Shown here: positions 17,515 to 26,252 of the stretch, piece by piece
Position numbering within the stretch: the stretch's first letter is position 1
Layout of the letters: the number at the start of each line of letters is the position of its first letter
Assembly (NCBI GenBank): GCA_021151835.1
Contig: JAGKWO010000017.1
Span: 154,539-218,538 of the forward strand
Source: Gammaproteobacteria bacterium
GTDB lineage: Bacteria > Pseudomonadota > Gammaproteobacteria > Pseudomonadales > Cellvibrionaceae
Length of the DNA: 64,000 nt
Direction of reading: 5' to 3'
Made by a program: the position numbers and the translations under genes
The notes under the pieces: model-generated
What the model saw: only the letters and a program-made list of their open reading frames with translations
What the model was told of the DNA's origin: nothing
Databases searched by the model: none

Positions 17515-18591
17515 ATGACCAGTACCCAAGTCGATGACCTGAATGTGGTCTCGCAAGAACTGTTGATATCCCCGGCAGAACTCAAGAAGAAAATTCCGTT
17601 AACCGAAAAAGCGCGTGAAGTGGTCACTCATGGCCGCGAGGTTGTGCGCAATATCCTGGATCGCAAGGACCATCGCATTTTTGTAGTAATCGGCCCTTGC
17701 TCTATTCACGATGTGGCAGCCGCTAAAGATTACGCCCAGCGCCTGAAAAAACTGGCAGAAGAAGTCAGCGATACCATTTACATAGTTATGCGTGTTTACT
17801 TTGAGAAACCACGTACCACGGTAGGCTGGAAAGGCTTGATCAATGACCCTTACCTGGATGACTCCTTCAAAATTGAAGAAGGCTTGCATATTGGTCGCCA
17901 ACTGCTGCTGGATATCGCCGAAATAGGCTTGCCTGCAGCAACCGAAGCACTCGATCCAATATCACCCCAATACCTGCACGATCTGATCAGTTGGTCAGCA
18001 ATCGGGGCGCGCACCACTGAATCGCAGACCCATCGCGAAATGGCGAGCGGATTGTCGTCAGCGGTAGGCTTCAAAAATGGTACTGATGGCGGTTTAACAG
18101 TGGCGATTAACGCCTTGCAATCCACATCCAAGCCCCATCGCTTCCTTGGCATTAACACTGAAGGCCAGGTATCGATTATCCATACTCGCGGCAATGGTTA
18201 TGGCCATGTGGTGTTGCGCGGCGGCAATGGCAAACCGAACTATGATTCAGTAAGCGTTGCCGTATGTGAACAAGAACTGGCAAAGGCGAAAGTTGTACCT
18301 AATATCATGGTGGATTGCAGCCACGCCAACTCCAACAAAAACCATGAATTGCAAACCCTGGTATTGGAAAATGTTGCCAATCAAATTGTTGAAGGCAATA
18401 AATCCATCATCGGGTTGATGGTGGAAAGTAATATTGGCGCAGGCAACCAAAGTATCCCGCCTAATTTATGTGACCTGAAATATGGTGTATCCGTTACAGA
18501 TGCGTGTATCGATTGGGAAACCACCGAGAGGGCGTTACGGCAAATGCGTGAGACGATTAAAGAAGCGTTGGTTGCCCGCGCTGCATCCTGA
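17515..18591 (+). CDS. 3-Deoxy-7-phosphoheptulonate (DAHP) synthase, class I
   Basis: First step of the shikimate pathway: phosphoenolpyruvate plus erythrose-4-phosphate to DAHP. The 358 residues contain VIGPCSIHD, YFEKPRTTVGWKG, GARTTESQTHRE and DCSHANSNK, all class I AroF/AroG/AroH markers. The ATG at 17515 is chosen because AGGA lies nine bases upstream; an in-frame TTG at 17491 adds eight unconserved residues. Which aromatic amino acid inhibits it cannot be told safely, so no isozyme letter is given. It ends at a strong terminator and appears monocistronic. Confidence 0.93.
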   Translation: MTSTQVDDLNVVSQELLISPAELKKKIPLTEKAREVVTHGREVVRNILDRKDHRIFVVIGPCSIHDVAAAKDYAQRLKKLAEEVSDTIYIVMRVYFEKPRTTVGWKGLINDPYLDDSFKIEEGLHIGRQLLLDIAEIGLPAATEALDPISPQYLHDLISWSAIGARTTESQTHREMASGLSSAVGFKNGTDGGLTVAINALQSTSKPHRFLGINTEGQVSIIHTRGNGYGHVVLRGGNGKPNYDSVSVAVCEQELAKAKVVPNIMVDCSHANSNKNHELQTLVLENVANQIVEGNKSIIGLMVESNIGAGNQSIPPNLCDLKYGVSVTDACIDWETTERALRQMRETIKEALVARAAS

Positions 18592-18633
18592 GATAAGTTT
18601 CAAGATACAACACTAATCGTTTGATATAAAAAG

Positions 18634-18660
18634 AAAAGCGGCTAACAGGCCGCTTTTTTT
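18634..18660 (+). terminator. Rho-independent terminator of DAHP synthase
   Basis: AAAAGCGGC (18634-18642) pairs with GCCGCTTTT (18649-18657) around TAACAG, followed by more T residues, 43 bases after the stop codon. Confidence 0.85.
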
Positions 18661-18827
18661 ATTCCTTTTTGAGAGGTGCGTCGCGTAAAAGCTGTTAAAT
18701 TTATCGACATTTTGGTGCTTTTACCTATGGTTTTTTATCACCCTGGCTGATAAATTTTGCACAGTTAAATCCTTTATACAATTGCAGGAAGCAATAACAA
18801 TAAACACTCAGCCCTGCGGAGAAACCT

Positions 18828-19241
18828 ATGCCTCATAGCCAAAGCGCAAAACCAACGCATCGGGCGCCTGATTTATGTCCAACTCACAACCTTAAGGGTT
18901 TTGATGTTGCGAGCGCGGTTGCTCGCGGAGAGTTTGTATTAAGCCTGAGCACAATGCTGGGTTGTGATTATATTTTTGTTAGTCATAAAGGTCCGCACGA
19001 ACTGTTGCAGCTCAAAAATGCGGATAAAACCATCCGCGAGCTTCTGGATTTACTGGATACATCGCCCCACCAAAGTATGGTCGTAAGTGCTGACGAGATT
19101 ACTGATGGTCGATTGACCTTTGCACGTTACGATTATGTATGGGAAAACCGCCAGGTGACAAAGGTATCGGTGACCCCCGTTACCCACAAGGATCAAATAG
19201 ATTTTATGCAAATGATGTTTGACTGCAGTACCAGCTGCTAG
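18828..19241 (+). CDS. Small cytoplasmic protein of unknown function
   Basis: I do not recognise this 137-residue protein. GGAG lies about eight bases before the ATG at 18828, and a strong terminator follows the stop, so it is likely expressed as a single gene. There is no signal peptide or membrane helix. The sequence has a short N-terminal DLCPTHNL segment, a hydrophobic GCDYIFVSHKG core, a charged helix (NADKTIRELLDLL), and ends CSTSC. The four cysteines (CP, GCD, DCSTSC) might bind a metal, but no known motif is matched. Confidence 0.7.
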   Translation: MPHSQSAKPTHRAPDLCPTHNLKGFDVASAVARGEFVLSLSTMLGCDYIFVSHKGPHELLQLKNADKTIRELLDLLDTSPHQSMVVSADEITDGRLTFARYDYVWENRQVTKVSVTPVTHKDQIDFMQMMFDCSTSC

Positions 19242-19263
19242 ATTTCATCTCTTTTCTTACCCG

Positions 19264-19288
19264 AATGCCGCAAATTTGCGGCATTTTT
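19264..19288 (+). terminator. Terminator of the 18828-19241 gene
   Basis: A perfect palindrome, AATGCCGCAAA (19264-19274) with TTTGCGGCATT (19275-19285), is followed by T residues and begins 22 bases after the stop. Confidence 0.8.
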
Positions 19289-19382
19289 ATTGGCTTGAAA
19301 TATGTTCCCTGTGAAAGCCGCCTATATATGATTTATATGCTACTTTTAGCCTTATAATCATATAACCCGCGAGCCTGACACC

Positions 19383-20291
19383 ATGTTTTCGATCAAGACT
19401 CCTTCTATTCATTTGCAGTCCCCAGCAGTGAAAGCGCTTGTGTTAATGGTTTTACTTCTGGGGGGCTCTGCGGTTGCAGCAGAAAAGAAAACCGTAATCA
19501 CCAACATGAAATCCAATGTACAAACCGATTATATGAACGGTTTGTTAAAGCTGGCCCTCTCCTACTCCGATAAGGAGTATCTCTACTCTACAACGCCCGA
19601 AGTTTACTCACGCCCACGAGTAATGGAATCGGTTAAATCCGGGAATATTTCCGTGATGTGGGGCGGAACCTCCGAAGAAATGGAGCGGGATTTCCTTCCT
19701 ATCCGTATAGATGCTTACCGCGGCTTAATGAATCATCGCCTGTTCTTTATTCGCCAGGGAGACCAAGCCAGGTTTGATCGAATCAATACACTCGATGACC
19801 TTAAGACAGTGAAGTTTGGCCAGGGCCGCAACTGGCAGGACGCCTCTATTCTGGAAGGTGCCGGGCTTGAGGTAATTAAAGCCACAAAAAAGCCCAGCCT
19901 TTACCATATGCTGGATGGCGGCCGCTTCGATGCTTTTCCTCGCGGAGCAAATGAGGTCTGGACTGAACTCGCTGCATTTCCCGATTTAAAATTGACCGTC
20001 GAAAAAAATCTGGTTTTGATTTATCCCTTACCGACGTATTTTTTTGTAACCCCCAAAGACCCCGCGCTGGCAAAAGATATTGAATTTGGATTGGAGTCCG
20101 CCATCAGGGATGGTGCGTTCGACCGGTATTTTTATAGCAGTCCCGAGGTAAAAGAAGCATTAGGTAAAGCGGATCTTAAAAATCGCCGGGCGATACGTAT
20201 TGCCAATCCTTATCTGCCCAAGGCAACGCCGCTGGATCGCAAAGAACTCTTGCTCGATTTGATGGGAAATCCACCGCAATCGATTGATTAA
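19383..20291 (+). CDS. Periplasmic solute-binding protein (family 3-like), orphan
   Basis: A 302-residue protein with a signal peptide (hydrophobic VKALVLMVLLLGGSAVAA, cleavage near residue 33) and the bilobed pattern of extracellular solute-binding family 3: YSRPRVMESVKSGNISVMWG, LDDLKTVKFGQG, FDAFPRGANEVW. No ABC permease or ATPase gene is beside it, and no kinase domain is fused to it. It may supply a distant transporter or act as a periplasmic sensor partner. The ligand is not predictable from sequence alone. Confidence 0.75.
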   Translation: MFSIKTPSIHLQSPAVKALVLMVLLLGGSAVAAEKKTVITNMKSNVQTDYMNGLLKLALSYSDKEYLYSTTPEVYSRPRVMESVKSGNISVMWGGTSEEMERDFLPIRIDAYRGLMNHRLFFIRQGDQARFDRINTLDDLKTVKFGQGRNWQDASILEGAGLEVIKATKKPSLYHMLDGGRFDAFPRGANEVWTELAAFPDLKLTVEKNLVLIYPLPTYFFVTPKDPALAKDIEFGLESAIRDGAFDRYFYSSPEVKEALGKADLKNRRAIRIANPYLPKATPLDRKELLLDLMGNPPQSID

Positions 20292-20494
20292 AATACAACA
20301 GAGCTCCATGTGCTCAATAACATCCGGTGCAACTTTTCCATCAAATGTGAATCCTAACGCAGAGTATTGATGCCAATCGGCACCACAAACGTACAATTGG
20401 CGCCTGCCTTTAATAGGGAATTCCGCTATAGTAAGCATTGCCCTGTTCCAGCAACTACTGACTGGATGCGCCCGACTTATCGAGAAGCTCCCTT

Positions 20495-22606
20495 ATGCAA
20501 AATGTTGTTGTAAGACCGATTAAAATTACCCTGTTAAGCCTCTTATTAAGCTTGTCGTCGCTGACTCTGGCCGACAAGATAGAAGTGTTGAAACCCACCG
20601 AGGAACAAGGTAAAGCCGCTATTGAACTGGTATTAAAATTAGACGCCGAACACTATCGGGACCAGGACTTTAACGATGCGTTATCCTCCCGGTACCTGGA
20701 CGAATACTTGAAGTCACTCGACAGTTCACGTAACTTTTTCCTTGCTTCCGATATCGCTGAATTCGAAAAGTTTCGCAAAACTTTTGATGATGATTATAAA
20801 AAAGGCAACCTGACTAATAGTTTCCTGATTTTCAATCGCTTCAATGAGCGAATGATCCAGCGCCTTGAAAAGGTAGTTAAAGATCTAAAAGATCCCAAAA
20901 CCGAATTTAATTTTGATGTTGAGGAATCTGTTCTTCTTGATCGCACCAAAGCCACATGGCCAGCCAATGCAGCTGAAGCGGATAAACTCTGGCATCAATA
21001 TTTAAAATCAAATTTACTCAGTTCCCTGCTTTCCGGCAAAAAGCTGGAGGAAAGCAAAACTACGTTGAGTAAACGTTATTCCAATCAATTGCGGCGATTG
21101 AAACAGCAAACGTCAGAAGAAGCATTTAGTGTGATGATGAATTCACTCACCGCACTTTACGATCCCCATACCAATTACCTATCACCTGAAAATGCTGAAA
21201 ACTTTGACATCAGTATGTCATTGGAATTGCAGGGCATAGGTGCAGTATTGCAGAGCGACGAAGATTACACCAAAGTCAGTAGTCTGGTGGCTGGTGGCCC
21301 GGCACAGAAACAAGGCCAATTAAAACCCAACGATAAAATCACCGCGATTGCACAAGGTGCAGAAGGTGAATTTGTCGATGTTGTCGGCTGGCGTCTGGAT
21401 GAAGTCGTTAAATTGATTCGCGGCCCCAAAGGCACCGTGGTGCGCCTGGAAGTAATTCCTGCAGACCCGACGGCTACGGGCAACAAAACCATTACGATTA
21501 AACGCGAAACTGTAAAACTGGAAGATCAGGCAGCCAAAAAAGCGGTTTTTGAAGTCAAGGAAGGTGATAAAACAATCAAAATTGGTGTTATTGATATTCC
21601 AACTTTCTACATGAATTTTGAAGCCTATGCCAAGGGCGACCCTAATTACAAAAGCACCACCCGCGATGTATTGAATTTATTGAATGAACTCAATAAAGAA
21701 AAAGTGGATGGCGTTATTATTGATTTGCGTGATAACGGTGGTGGTTCCCTGCCAGAAGCGGCAATGCTCACCAACCTTTTTGTAGATCCGGGTCCTGTGG
21801 TACAAATCCGCCAGAGTGATGACACCATTTCGCGCAATTATCGCGCTTACCAACCTGCCGCATATCGCGCACCTATTGCAGTATTGATTAACCGTTTAAG
21901 TGCGTCTGCATCAGAAATTTTTGCCGGTGCGATCCAGGATTACGGCCGTGGAATTATTATTGGTTCAACCACTTTCGGTAAAGGCTCTGTACAAAACCTG
22001 GTTGACCTGAAACACGGTCGCCTGAAAATTACCGAGGCCAAGTTCTACCGGATTTCCGGTGATAGCACCCAGCATCGCGGCGTTATCCCCGATGTACAAT
22101 TGCCCACATTGCTGGATCCAACTGAAATTGGTGAAAGCAGTTATGACAATGTATTGCCATGGGACCGTATCCACCCCGCCCCACACCAAAATTATTACAA
22201 CATTAGCAAGTATTTGCCGAAAATCGAAACCGAGCACCAGGAGCGCATGGCTAAAGATCCGGAGTTTATTTTCCTGAATAAGCAAAGTGCGATGTTTAAA
22301 GAAGCCTCAGCCAAAAAAGAAGTGTCGCTGCGTCTTGCCACCCGCCAGGAAGAGCAAAAGAAAATGGAACAACGCGCACTGGATAACGAAAATCAACGCC
22401 GCGTAGCAAAAGGGGAAAAACCCTATGCGAATTATGCTGCGTTGAAAGCGGCCAATGGTGGTGATGAGGACGAAGATGCAGCGCCCAAAGAAACCGATAA
22501 AGAAATCAAACCCAAAGAAGATCCGTATTTAATGGAGGCAGGCCACGTATTGGCTGATTTCATCGAGCAATTAAACGAGCCTGAATCCAAAGTCGCCCGA
22601 CAATAA
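20495..22606 (+). CDS. prc: Tail-specific (C-terminal processing) periplasmic protease
   Basis: S41A protease that trims C-terminal tails of periplasmic proteins such as peptidoglycan enzymes and lipoproteins. The 703 residues show a signal peptide ending near LTLAD, an N-terminal helical domain, a PDZ domain (about 235-330, LELQGIGAVLQ), and the catalytic core with RLSASASEIFAGA (about 466-478) and the lysine of TTFGKGSVQN (about 495). The C-terminal DUF3340-type helical domain is full length and ends in a charged low-complexity tail. It stands alone and ends in a strong terminator before xthA. Confidence 0.95.
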   Translation: MQNVVVRPIKITLLSLLLSLSSLTLADKIEVLKPTEEQGKAAIELVLKLDAEHYRDQDFNDALSSRYLDEYLKSLDSSRNFFLASDIAEFEKFRKTFDDDYKKGNLTNSFLIFNRFNERMIQRLEKVVKDLKDPKTEFNFDVEESVLLDRTKATWPANAAEADKLWHQYLKSNLLSSLLSGKKLEESKTTLSKRYSNQLRRLKQQTSEEAFSVMMNSLTALYDPHTNYLSPENAENFDISMSLELQGIGAVLQSDEDYTKVSSLVAGGPAQKQGQLKPNDKITAIAQGAEGEFVDVVGWRLDEVVKLIRGPKGTVVRLEVIPADPTATGNKTITIKRETVKLEDQAAKKAVFEVKEGDKTIKIGVIDIPTFYMNFEAYAKGDPNYKSTTRDVLNLLNELNKEKVDGVIIDLRDNGGGSLPEAAMLTNLFVDPGPVVQIRQSDDTISRNYRAYQPAAYRAPIAVLINRLSASASEIFAGAIQDYGRGIIIGSTTFGKGSVQNLVDLKHGRLKITEAKFYRISGDSTQHRGVIPDVQLPTLLDPTEIGESSYDNVLPWDRIHPAPHQNYYNISKYLPKIETEHQERMAKDPEFIFLNKQSAMFKEASAKKEVSLRLATRQEEQKKMEQRALDNENQRRVAKGEKPYANYAALKAANGGDEDEDAAPKETDKEIKPKEDPYLMEAGHVLADFIEQLNEPESKVARQ

Positions 22607-22629
22607 ATTTATCCTTTACGTTCAGCGCA

Positions 22630-22662
22630 AACACCCGGGCAGTAATGCCCGGGTGTTTTTTT
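22630..22662 (+). terminator. Rho-independent terminator of prc
   Basis: AACACCCGGGC (22630-22640) pairs with GCCCGGGTGTT (22647-22657), loop of six, then a T run. It ends 19 bases before the xthA start. Confidence 0.85.
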
Positions 22663-22681
22663 ACAAAAGCAAGGTCAAATT

Positions 22682-23494
22682 ATGATAGCCGTTTCTTTCA
22701 ACGTTAATAGTATCCGTACCCGCCTGCATCAACTCGAAGAAGTCATTGCCAAACATCGCCCGGACTTTATCGGTCTGCAGGAAACCAAAGTTAACGATCC
22801 GGATTTCCCATTGGAAACCATAAAAGCGTTCGGTTATGAGGTTGAGTTTTTCGGACAAAAAACCCATTACGGTGTGGCGTTGTTATCCCGCTATCCATTC
22901 AAAAAAGTAATCAAGGGTTTTCCCAGTGATATGGAAGACTCCCAACGCCGTTTTATCGGCGGCGTGTTCGATACCCCGCTTGGAGAGATCACTGTGCTGA
23001 ATGGTTATTTTCCACAAGGTGAAAGTCGCGACCACGCGGTTAAGTTTCCGGCGAAGCGAAAATTTTATTCCGACCTCATCAGTTATTTAACGGGCGAAGA
23101 AAAACCCGATAATCAAATTATTGTGATGGGTGATATGAATATCTCCCATCAGGATATCGACATCGGTATCGGTGAAGAAAATCGCAAGCGCTGGTTGCGT
23201 ACCGGTAAATGCAGTTTCTTACCGGAAGAACGCGAATGGTTGAATGAATTACTCGCGTGGGGTTTAAAAGACAGCTTCCGCGAAAAAAATCCGGAAGTAA
23301 GCGATTTGTTCAGCTGGTTTGATTATCGCAGTGGCGGTTTTGAGGATAACCCCAAGCGCGGCCTGCGCATCGATTTGATTTTAATGACACAACGCTTACT
23401 GGATAAATGTGTCGATACCGGTATCGATTACGAAATTCGCGGGATGGACAAACCGTCTGACCACTGCCCTATCTGGGTTGAATTAAAAGCATAA
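22682..23494 (+). CDS. xthA: Exodeoxyribonuclease III
   Basis: AP endonuclease and 3'-5' exonuclease of base-excision repair. At 270 residues it has the EEP-superfamily motifs: FNVNSIRTR (Asn7), GLQETKV (catalytic Glu), YFPQGE, GDMNISHQDID, and the final DKPSDHCPIWVE with the active-site Asp-His. A terminator lies immediately upstream, so it must have a promoter within or after the prc terminator region. It converges with a LysR gene. Confidence 0.95.
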   Translation: MIAVSFNVNSIRTRLHQLEEVIAKHRPDFIGLQETKVNDPDFPLETIKAFGYEVEFFGQKTHYGVALLSRYPFKKVIKGFPSDMEDSQRRFIGGVFDTPLGEITVLNGYFPQGESRDHAVKFPAKRKFYSDLISYLTGEEKPDNQIIVMGDMNISHQDIDIGIGEENRKRWLRTGKCSFLPEEREWLNELLAWGLKDSFREKNPEVSDLFSWFDYRSGGFEDNPKRGLRIDLILMTQRLLDKCVDTGIDYEIRGMDKPSDHCPIWVELKA

Positions 23495-23510
23495 ACAATA
23501 TTTATCAAAA

Positions 23511-23537
23511 AAAATCGGCCTGAGGGTCGATTTTTTT
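23511..23537. terminator. Bidirectional terminator between xthA and a LysR gene
   Basis: AAAATCGGCC (23511-23520) pairs with GGTCGATTTT (23525-23534), loop TGAG, flanked by A8 on the left and T7 on the right. It lies between convergent stop codons, 17 bases from xthA and overlapping the last bases of the LysR gene. Confidence 0.78.
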
Positions 23538-24474
23538 ACACTGAATACCCACACATCTTTGGTAAATTCTCTTTTAACACTTCCGCCAAGCGGCGCGTCG
23601 CTGGCCCCGCAAATTCGTTATCGGCGAAGGTAAGGTAAGTCGGCACTTCACGCACAGCACCAACTTCCACCGGCAAATATTTTAATCGCCCGGCCAAAAT
23701 ATCTTCATGGGTATAAGCATCGGGCAACCATGCATATCCCAGCCCCATCCTAATGGCATCCAGCGACGTTTTAATATGGCTCACGGTCCAGCGCTGGTCA
23801 GCTTCTTGCCAACCCTCTGTGCGGCGGCGGTATAGGCCGGAATCACGCACAATAATCTGGCGGTGCTGGCGCATATCTTCATAGTTGATAGTTCGCCCCA
23901 GTTGTTGCAACGGATGATCCGGGCTGGAGACCCCATGCATGGTTACAGTTACCAGTTTCTCGCCCATAAACCCGGTAGGCACGCGGCCACCGATCGCCAG
24001 ATCCACATGACGCTGCAATAACGCATCTTCGGTTCCACTTAATACTGATTCAAAAATTTCCACACGGGTATCCGGAAAATCTTTGGCAAAGATTTCCAGG
24101 CATTGCAACACGCGGATGGGAGGGATAATCAGATCAGCAGCAATTTTTACCAGCGGCTCGACCTTTATCGACAAACAGCCGGCCGATTTCTCCAATCGCT
24201 CTGCCTGCTCCAACAACTGTCGGGCACGGCGATAAAGTAAATCTCCTGCGGGCGACGGCACCGCCTTGCGACCTTGTAGCTGGAAAACCTTAACTCCCAG
24301 GGCAGATTCCAGTTGGGAGATGGAATAGGAAACTGCGGATTGGCTTTTATTAAGCAGCTCTGCCGCTTTAGCGTAACCTCCGGCATCAATAACAGCCAAT
24401 AGCGCACGCCATTGCTCCAGCGTGACTTTGTTTTCGCTGATGGCTGTAACCGCCAAAGGGCCAGAATCTGTCAT
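23536..24474 (-). CDS. LysR-type regulator divergent from azoR
   Basis: The N-terminal DNA-binding domain is at about residues 17-77 (LEQWRALLAVIDAGGYAKAA, SQSAVSYSISQLE), then a LysR substrate-binding domain to residue 312. It is divergently placed from the azoreductase-pirin pair with 155 bases between starts and an inverted repeat in between. Regulators in this position commonly sense quinones or other electrophiles, which is an inference here. Confidence 0.9.
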   Translation of the reverse strand: MTDSGPLAVTAISENKVTLEQWRALLAVIDAGGYAKAAELLNKSQSAVSYSISQLESALGVKVFQLQGRKAVPSPAGDLLYRRARQLLEQAERLEKSAGCLSIKVEPLVKIAADLIIPPIRVLQCLEIFAKDFPDTRVEIFESVLSGTEDALLQRHVDLAIGGRVPTGFMGEKLVTVTMHGVSSPDHPLQQLGRTINYEDMRQHRQIIVRDSGLYRRRTEGWQEADQRWTVSHIKTSLDAIRMGLGYAWLPDAYTHEDILAGRLKYLPVEVGAVREVPTYLTFADNEFAGPATRRLAEVLKENLPKMCGYSV

Positions 24475-24492
24475 ATTTTGCCTCGTTTTCGT

Positions 24493-24515
24493 TGATCAAT
24501 TAAATAATTAGATCA
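24493..24515. promoter_or_regulatory. Inverted repeat in the LysR/azoR divergent region
   Basis: TGATC (24493-24497) and GATCA (24511-24515) flank 13 AT-rich bases, 18 bases upstream of the LysR start. This fits a LysR-type recognition site; the binding is not shown. Confidence 0.35.
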
Positions 24516-24629
24516 TATACCGCTAAATATCCGTATTTATCATTCATTCGTCAAATCATTTAATGGGCACATGGCAATAACGCCACACCACTAGCAATCA
24601 CATTTTGTGAATAGGATGAGGAAACGAAA

Positions 24630-25229
24630 ATGGCTAAGCTTTTGCAAATCAACAGCAGTTTGTTTGGTGACAACGGCAATTCAAGCACCCTGGCAAATGA
24701 GTTTGTACAACGCTGGAAAGCTGTGAATCCGGCAGGCGAAGTAGTAGTGCGCGATTTCGCCAAAGAGAAAGTTCCACACCTGGATGCAACCCGCGTACAA
24801 GCATTGTTTAGCCCGGCCGAAGGCCGTACCGCAGAACAACAAGCGGTGCTGGATTACTCGGACAACATCATTGCTGAAATCCAGAGCGCGGATGCAATTG
24901 TGATCGGAGTTCCGATGTACAACTTTGGTGTGCCTTCTGCACTCAAAGCTTACTTCGACCATATCGCTCGCGCCGGTGTAACATTTAAATACACCGAAAC
25001 CGGTCCGGTGGGATTATTAAACGATAAGCCGGTATATATCATCGCAACCCGCGGTGGCATTTATAAAGGCCAGCCAGCCGATAGCCAAAGCCCGTTCCTG
25101 AAAAGCTTTTTAGGTTTTGTCGGCTTGAAGGATGTACATTTTATTTATGCCGAAGGCCTGAACATGGGTCAAAAAGATGAAGCGTTTGCCGCAGCAAAAA
25201 CTGAAATCGAACAGGAGGTTGCGGCTTAA
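24630..25229 (+). CDS. azoR: FMN-dependent NADH:quinone oxidoreductase / azoreductase
   Basis: Flavodoxin-fold homodimer that reduces quinones and azo bonds with NADH by two-electron steps. The 199 residues begin KLLQINSSLFG, with the FMN-phosphate loop at about 9-18, PMYNFGVPSALKAYFDHIARAG (about 96-116) and ATRGGIY (about 140) as family markers. A GAGGA element precedes the ATG. It is followed after 68 bases by a pirin gene on the same strand, and controlled most likely by the divergent LysR protein. Confidence 0.93.
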   Translation: MAKLLQINSSLFGDNGNSSTLANEFVQRWKAVNPAGEVVVRDFAKEKVPHLDATRVQALFSPAEGRTAEQQAVLDYSDNIIAEIQSADAIVIGVPMYNFGVPSALKAYFDHIARAGVTFKYTETGPVGLLNDKPVYIIATRGGIYKGQPADSQSPFLKSFLGFVGLKDVHFIYAEGLNMGQKDEAFAAAKTEIEQEVAA

Positions 25230-25297
25230 CCAGCCGCGCTTTCTTGCGCAGTATCAACGCAGAGTTAACACCCAACGCAACAATTTTGGAGAAAATT

Positions 25298-26149
25298 ATG
25301 CAACGCCAATTACAGCAAATCGTACAAGGCCGCGAGACCAGCGACGGTGCTGGTGTTCGCATAAAACGCACCCTTGGGCAAAATCCCTATGCGCGTTTTG
25401 ATCCATTTTTAATGCTCGACGAGTTTGGCAGTAACAGTGCCGATGATTACATCGCCGGTTTTCCGGCTCATCCTCATCGCGGTTTTGAAACCGTGACTTA
25501 TATGTTGCAAGGTCACATGCTGCATGAAGACCATATGGGCAACAAAGGTCATCTGCGCGATGGCGATGTGCAATGGATGACCGCGGGACGCGGGATTATC
25601 CATTCGGAAATGCCGCAACAGGAACAGGGGTTAATGCGTGGTTTCCAACTGTGGTTGAATTTGCCTGCCGCAGAAAAAATGAAACCGGCACATTATCGCG
25701 ATATCCCATCAGCAGAAATTCCTGTTGCTGAATTGCCAAATGGTGGAAGCATCAAAGTCATCGCCAACACCGCTTTTATTGGTGGCAAAGTGATTAGCGG
25801 CCCGATCCAGGGTTTAACCACTGAAACGATTTATTGGGACGTGCATTTGCCAGCGGGAAAAGAATTCCATCATGCCGTACCGGAAGATCACAACACCTTC
25901 CTGTACGCGTATGAAGGTGATATTGCTATTGGCGAAGACAAACGCAAACTCACTAAAGGCAACACCGGGTTACTGAGCAAAGGCGACCAATTAAGTGTGC
26001 AAGCGCTGGAAACTGAAGCGCGCTTTCTGGTGATCTCGGGTAAACCGATTAAAGAGCCGATTGTGCAATATGGTCCTTTTGTCATGAATAGCACCGAGGA
26101 AATTGAGCGGGCGATTCAGGATTACCGCGATGGCACATTAGCCGAATAA
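25298..26149 (+). CDS. Pirin family protein
   Basis: Bicupin iron protein; bacterial members include quercetin 2,3-dioxygenase YhhW. The metal site pattern FPAHPHRGFETVTYM and the later GIIHSEMP give the three His and Glu ligands of the first cupin. From the ATG at 25298 (GGAG seven bases upstream) it has 283 residues. It follows azoR, an association seen in several proteobacteria and consistent with defence against redox-active aromatics. The true substrate is unknown. Confidence 0.92.
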   Translation: MQRQLQQIVQGRETSDGAGVRIKRTLGQNPYARFDPFLMLDEFGSNSADDYIAGFPAHPHRGFETVTYMLQGHMLHEDHMGNKGHLRDGDVQWMTAGRGIIHSEMPQQEQGLMRGFQLWLNLPAAEKMKPAHYRDIPSAEIPVAELPNGGSIKVIANTAFIGGKVISGPIQGLTTETIYWDVHLPAGKEFHHAVPEDHNTFLYAYEGDIAIGEDKRKLTKGNTGLLSKGDQLSVQALETEARFLVISGKPIKEPIVQYGPFVMNSTEEIERAIQDYRDGTLAE

Positions 26150-26161
26150 ATTTATCCCCGG

Positions 26162-26186
26162 GGGCGCAATTGATTGCGCCCTTTTT
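26162..26186 (+). terminator. Terminator after pirin
   Basis: GGGCGCAA (26162-26169) pairs with TTGCGCCC (26174-26181) around TTGA, followed by TTTTT, 13 bases after the stop. Confidence 0.8.
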
Positions 26187-26252
26187 ATTGCGCCGTATTT
26201 TATTAAATCACAATTTGTCGGAAATATTTTTTAGGTGCAATCAATTGCGACG

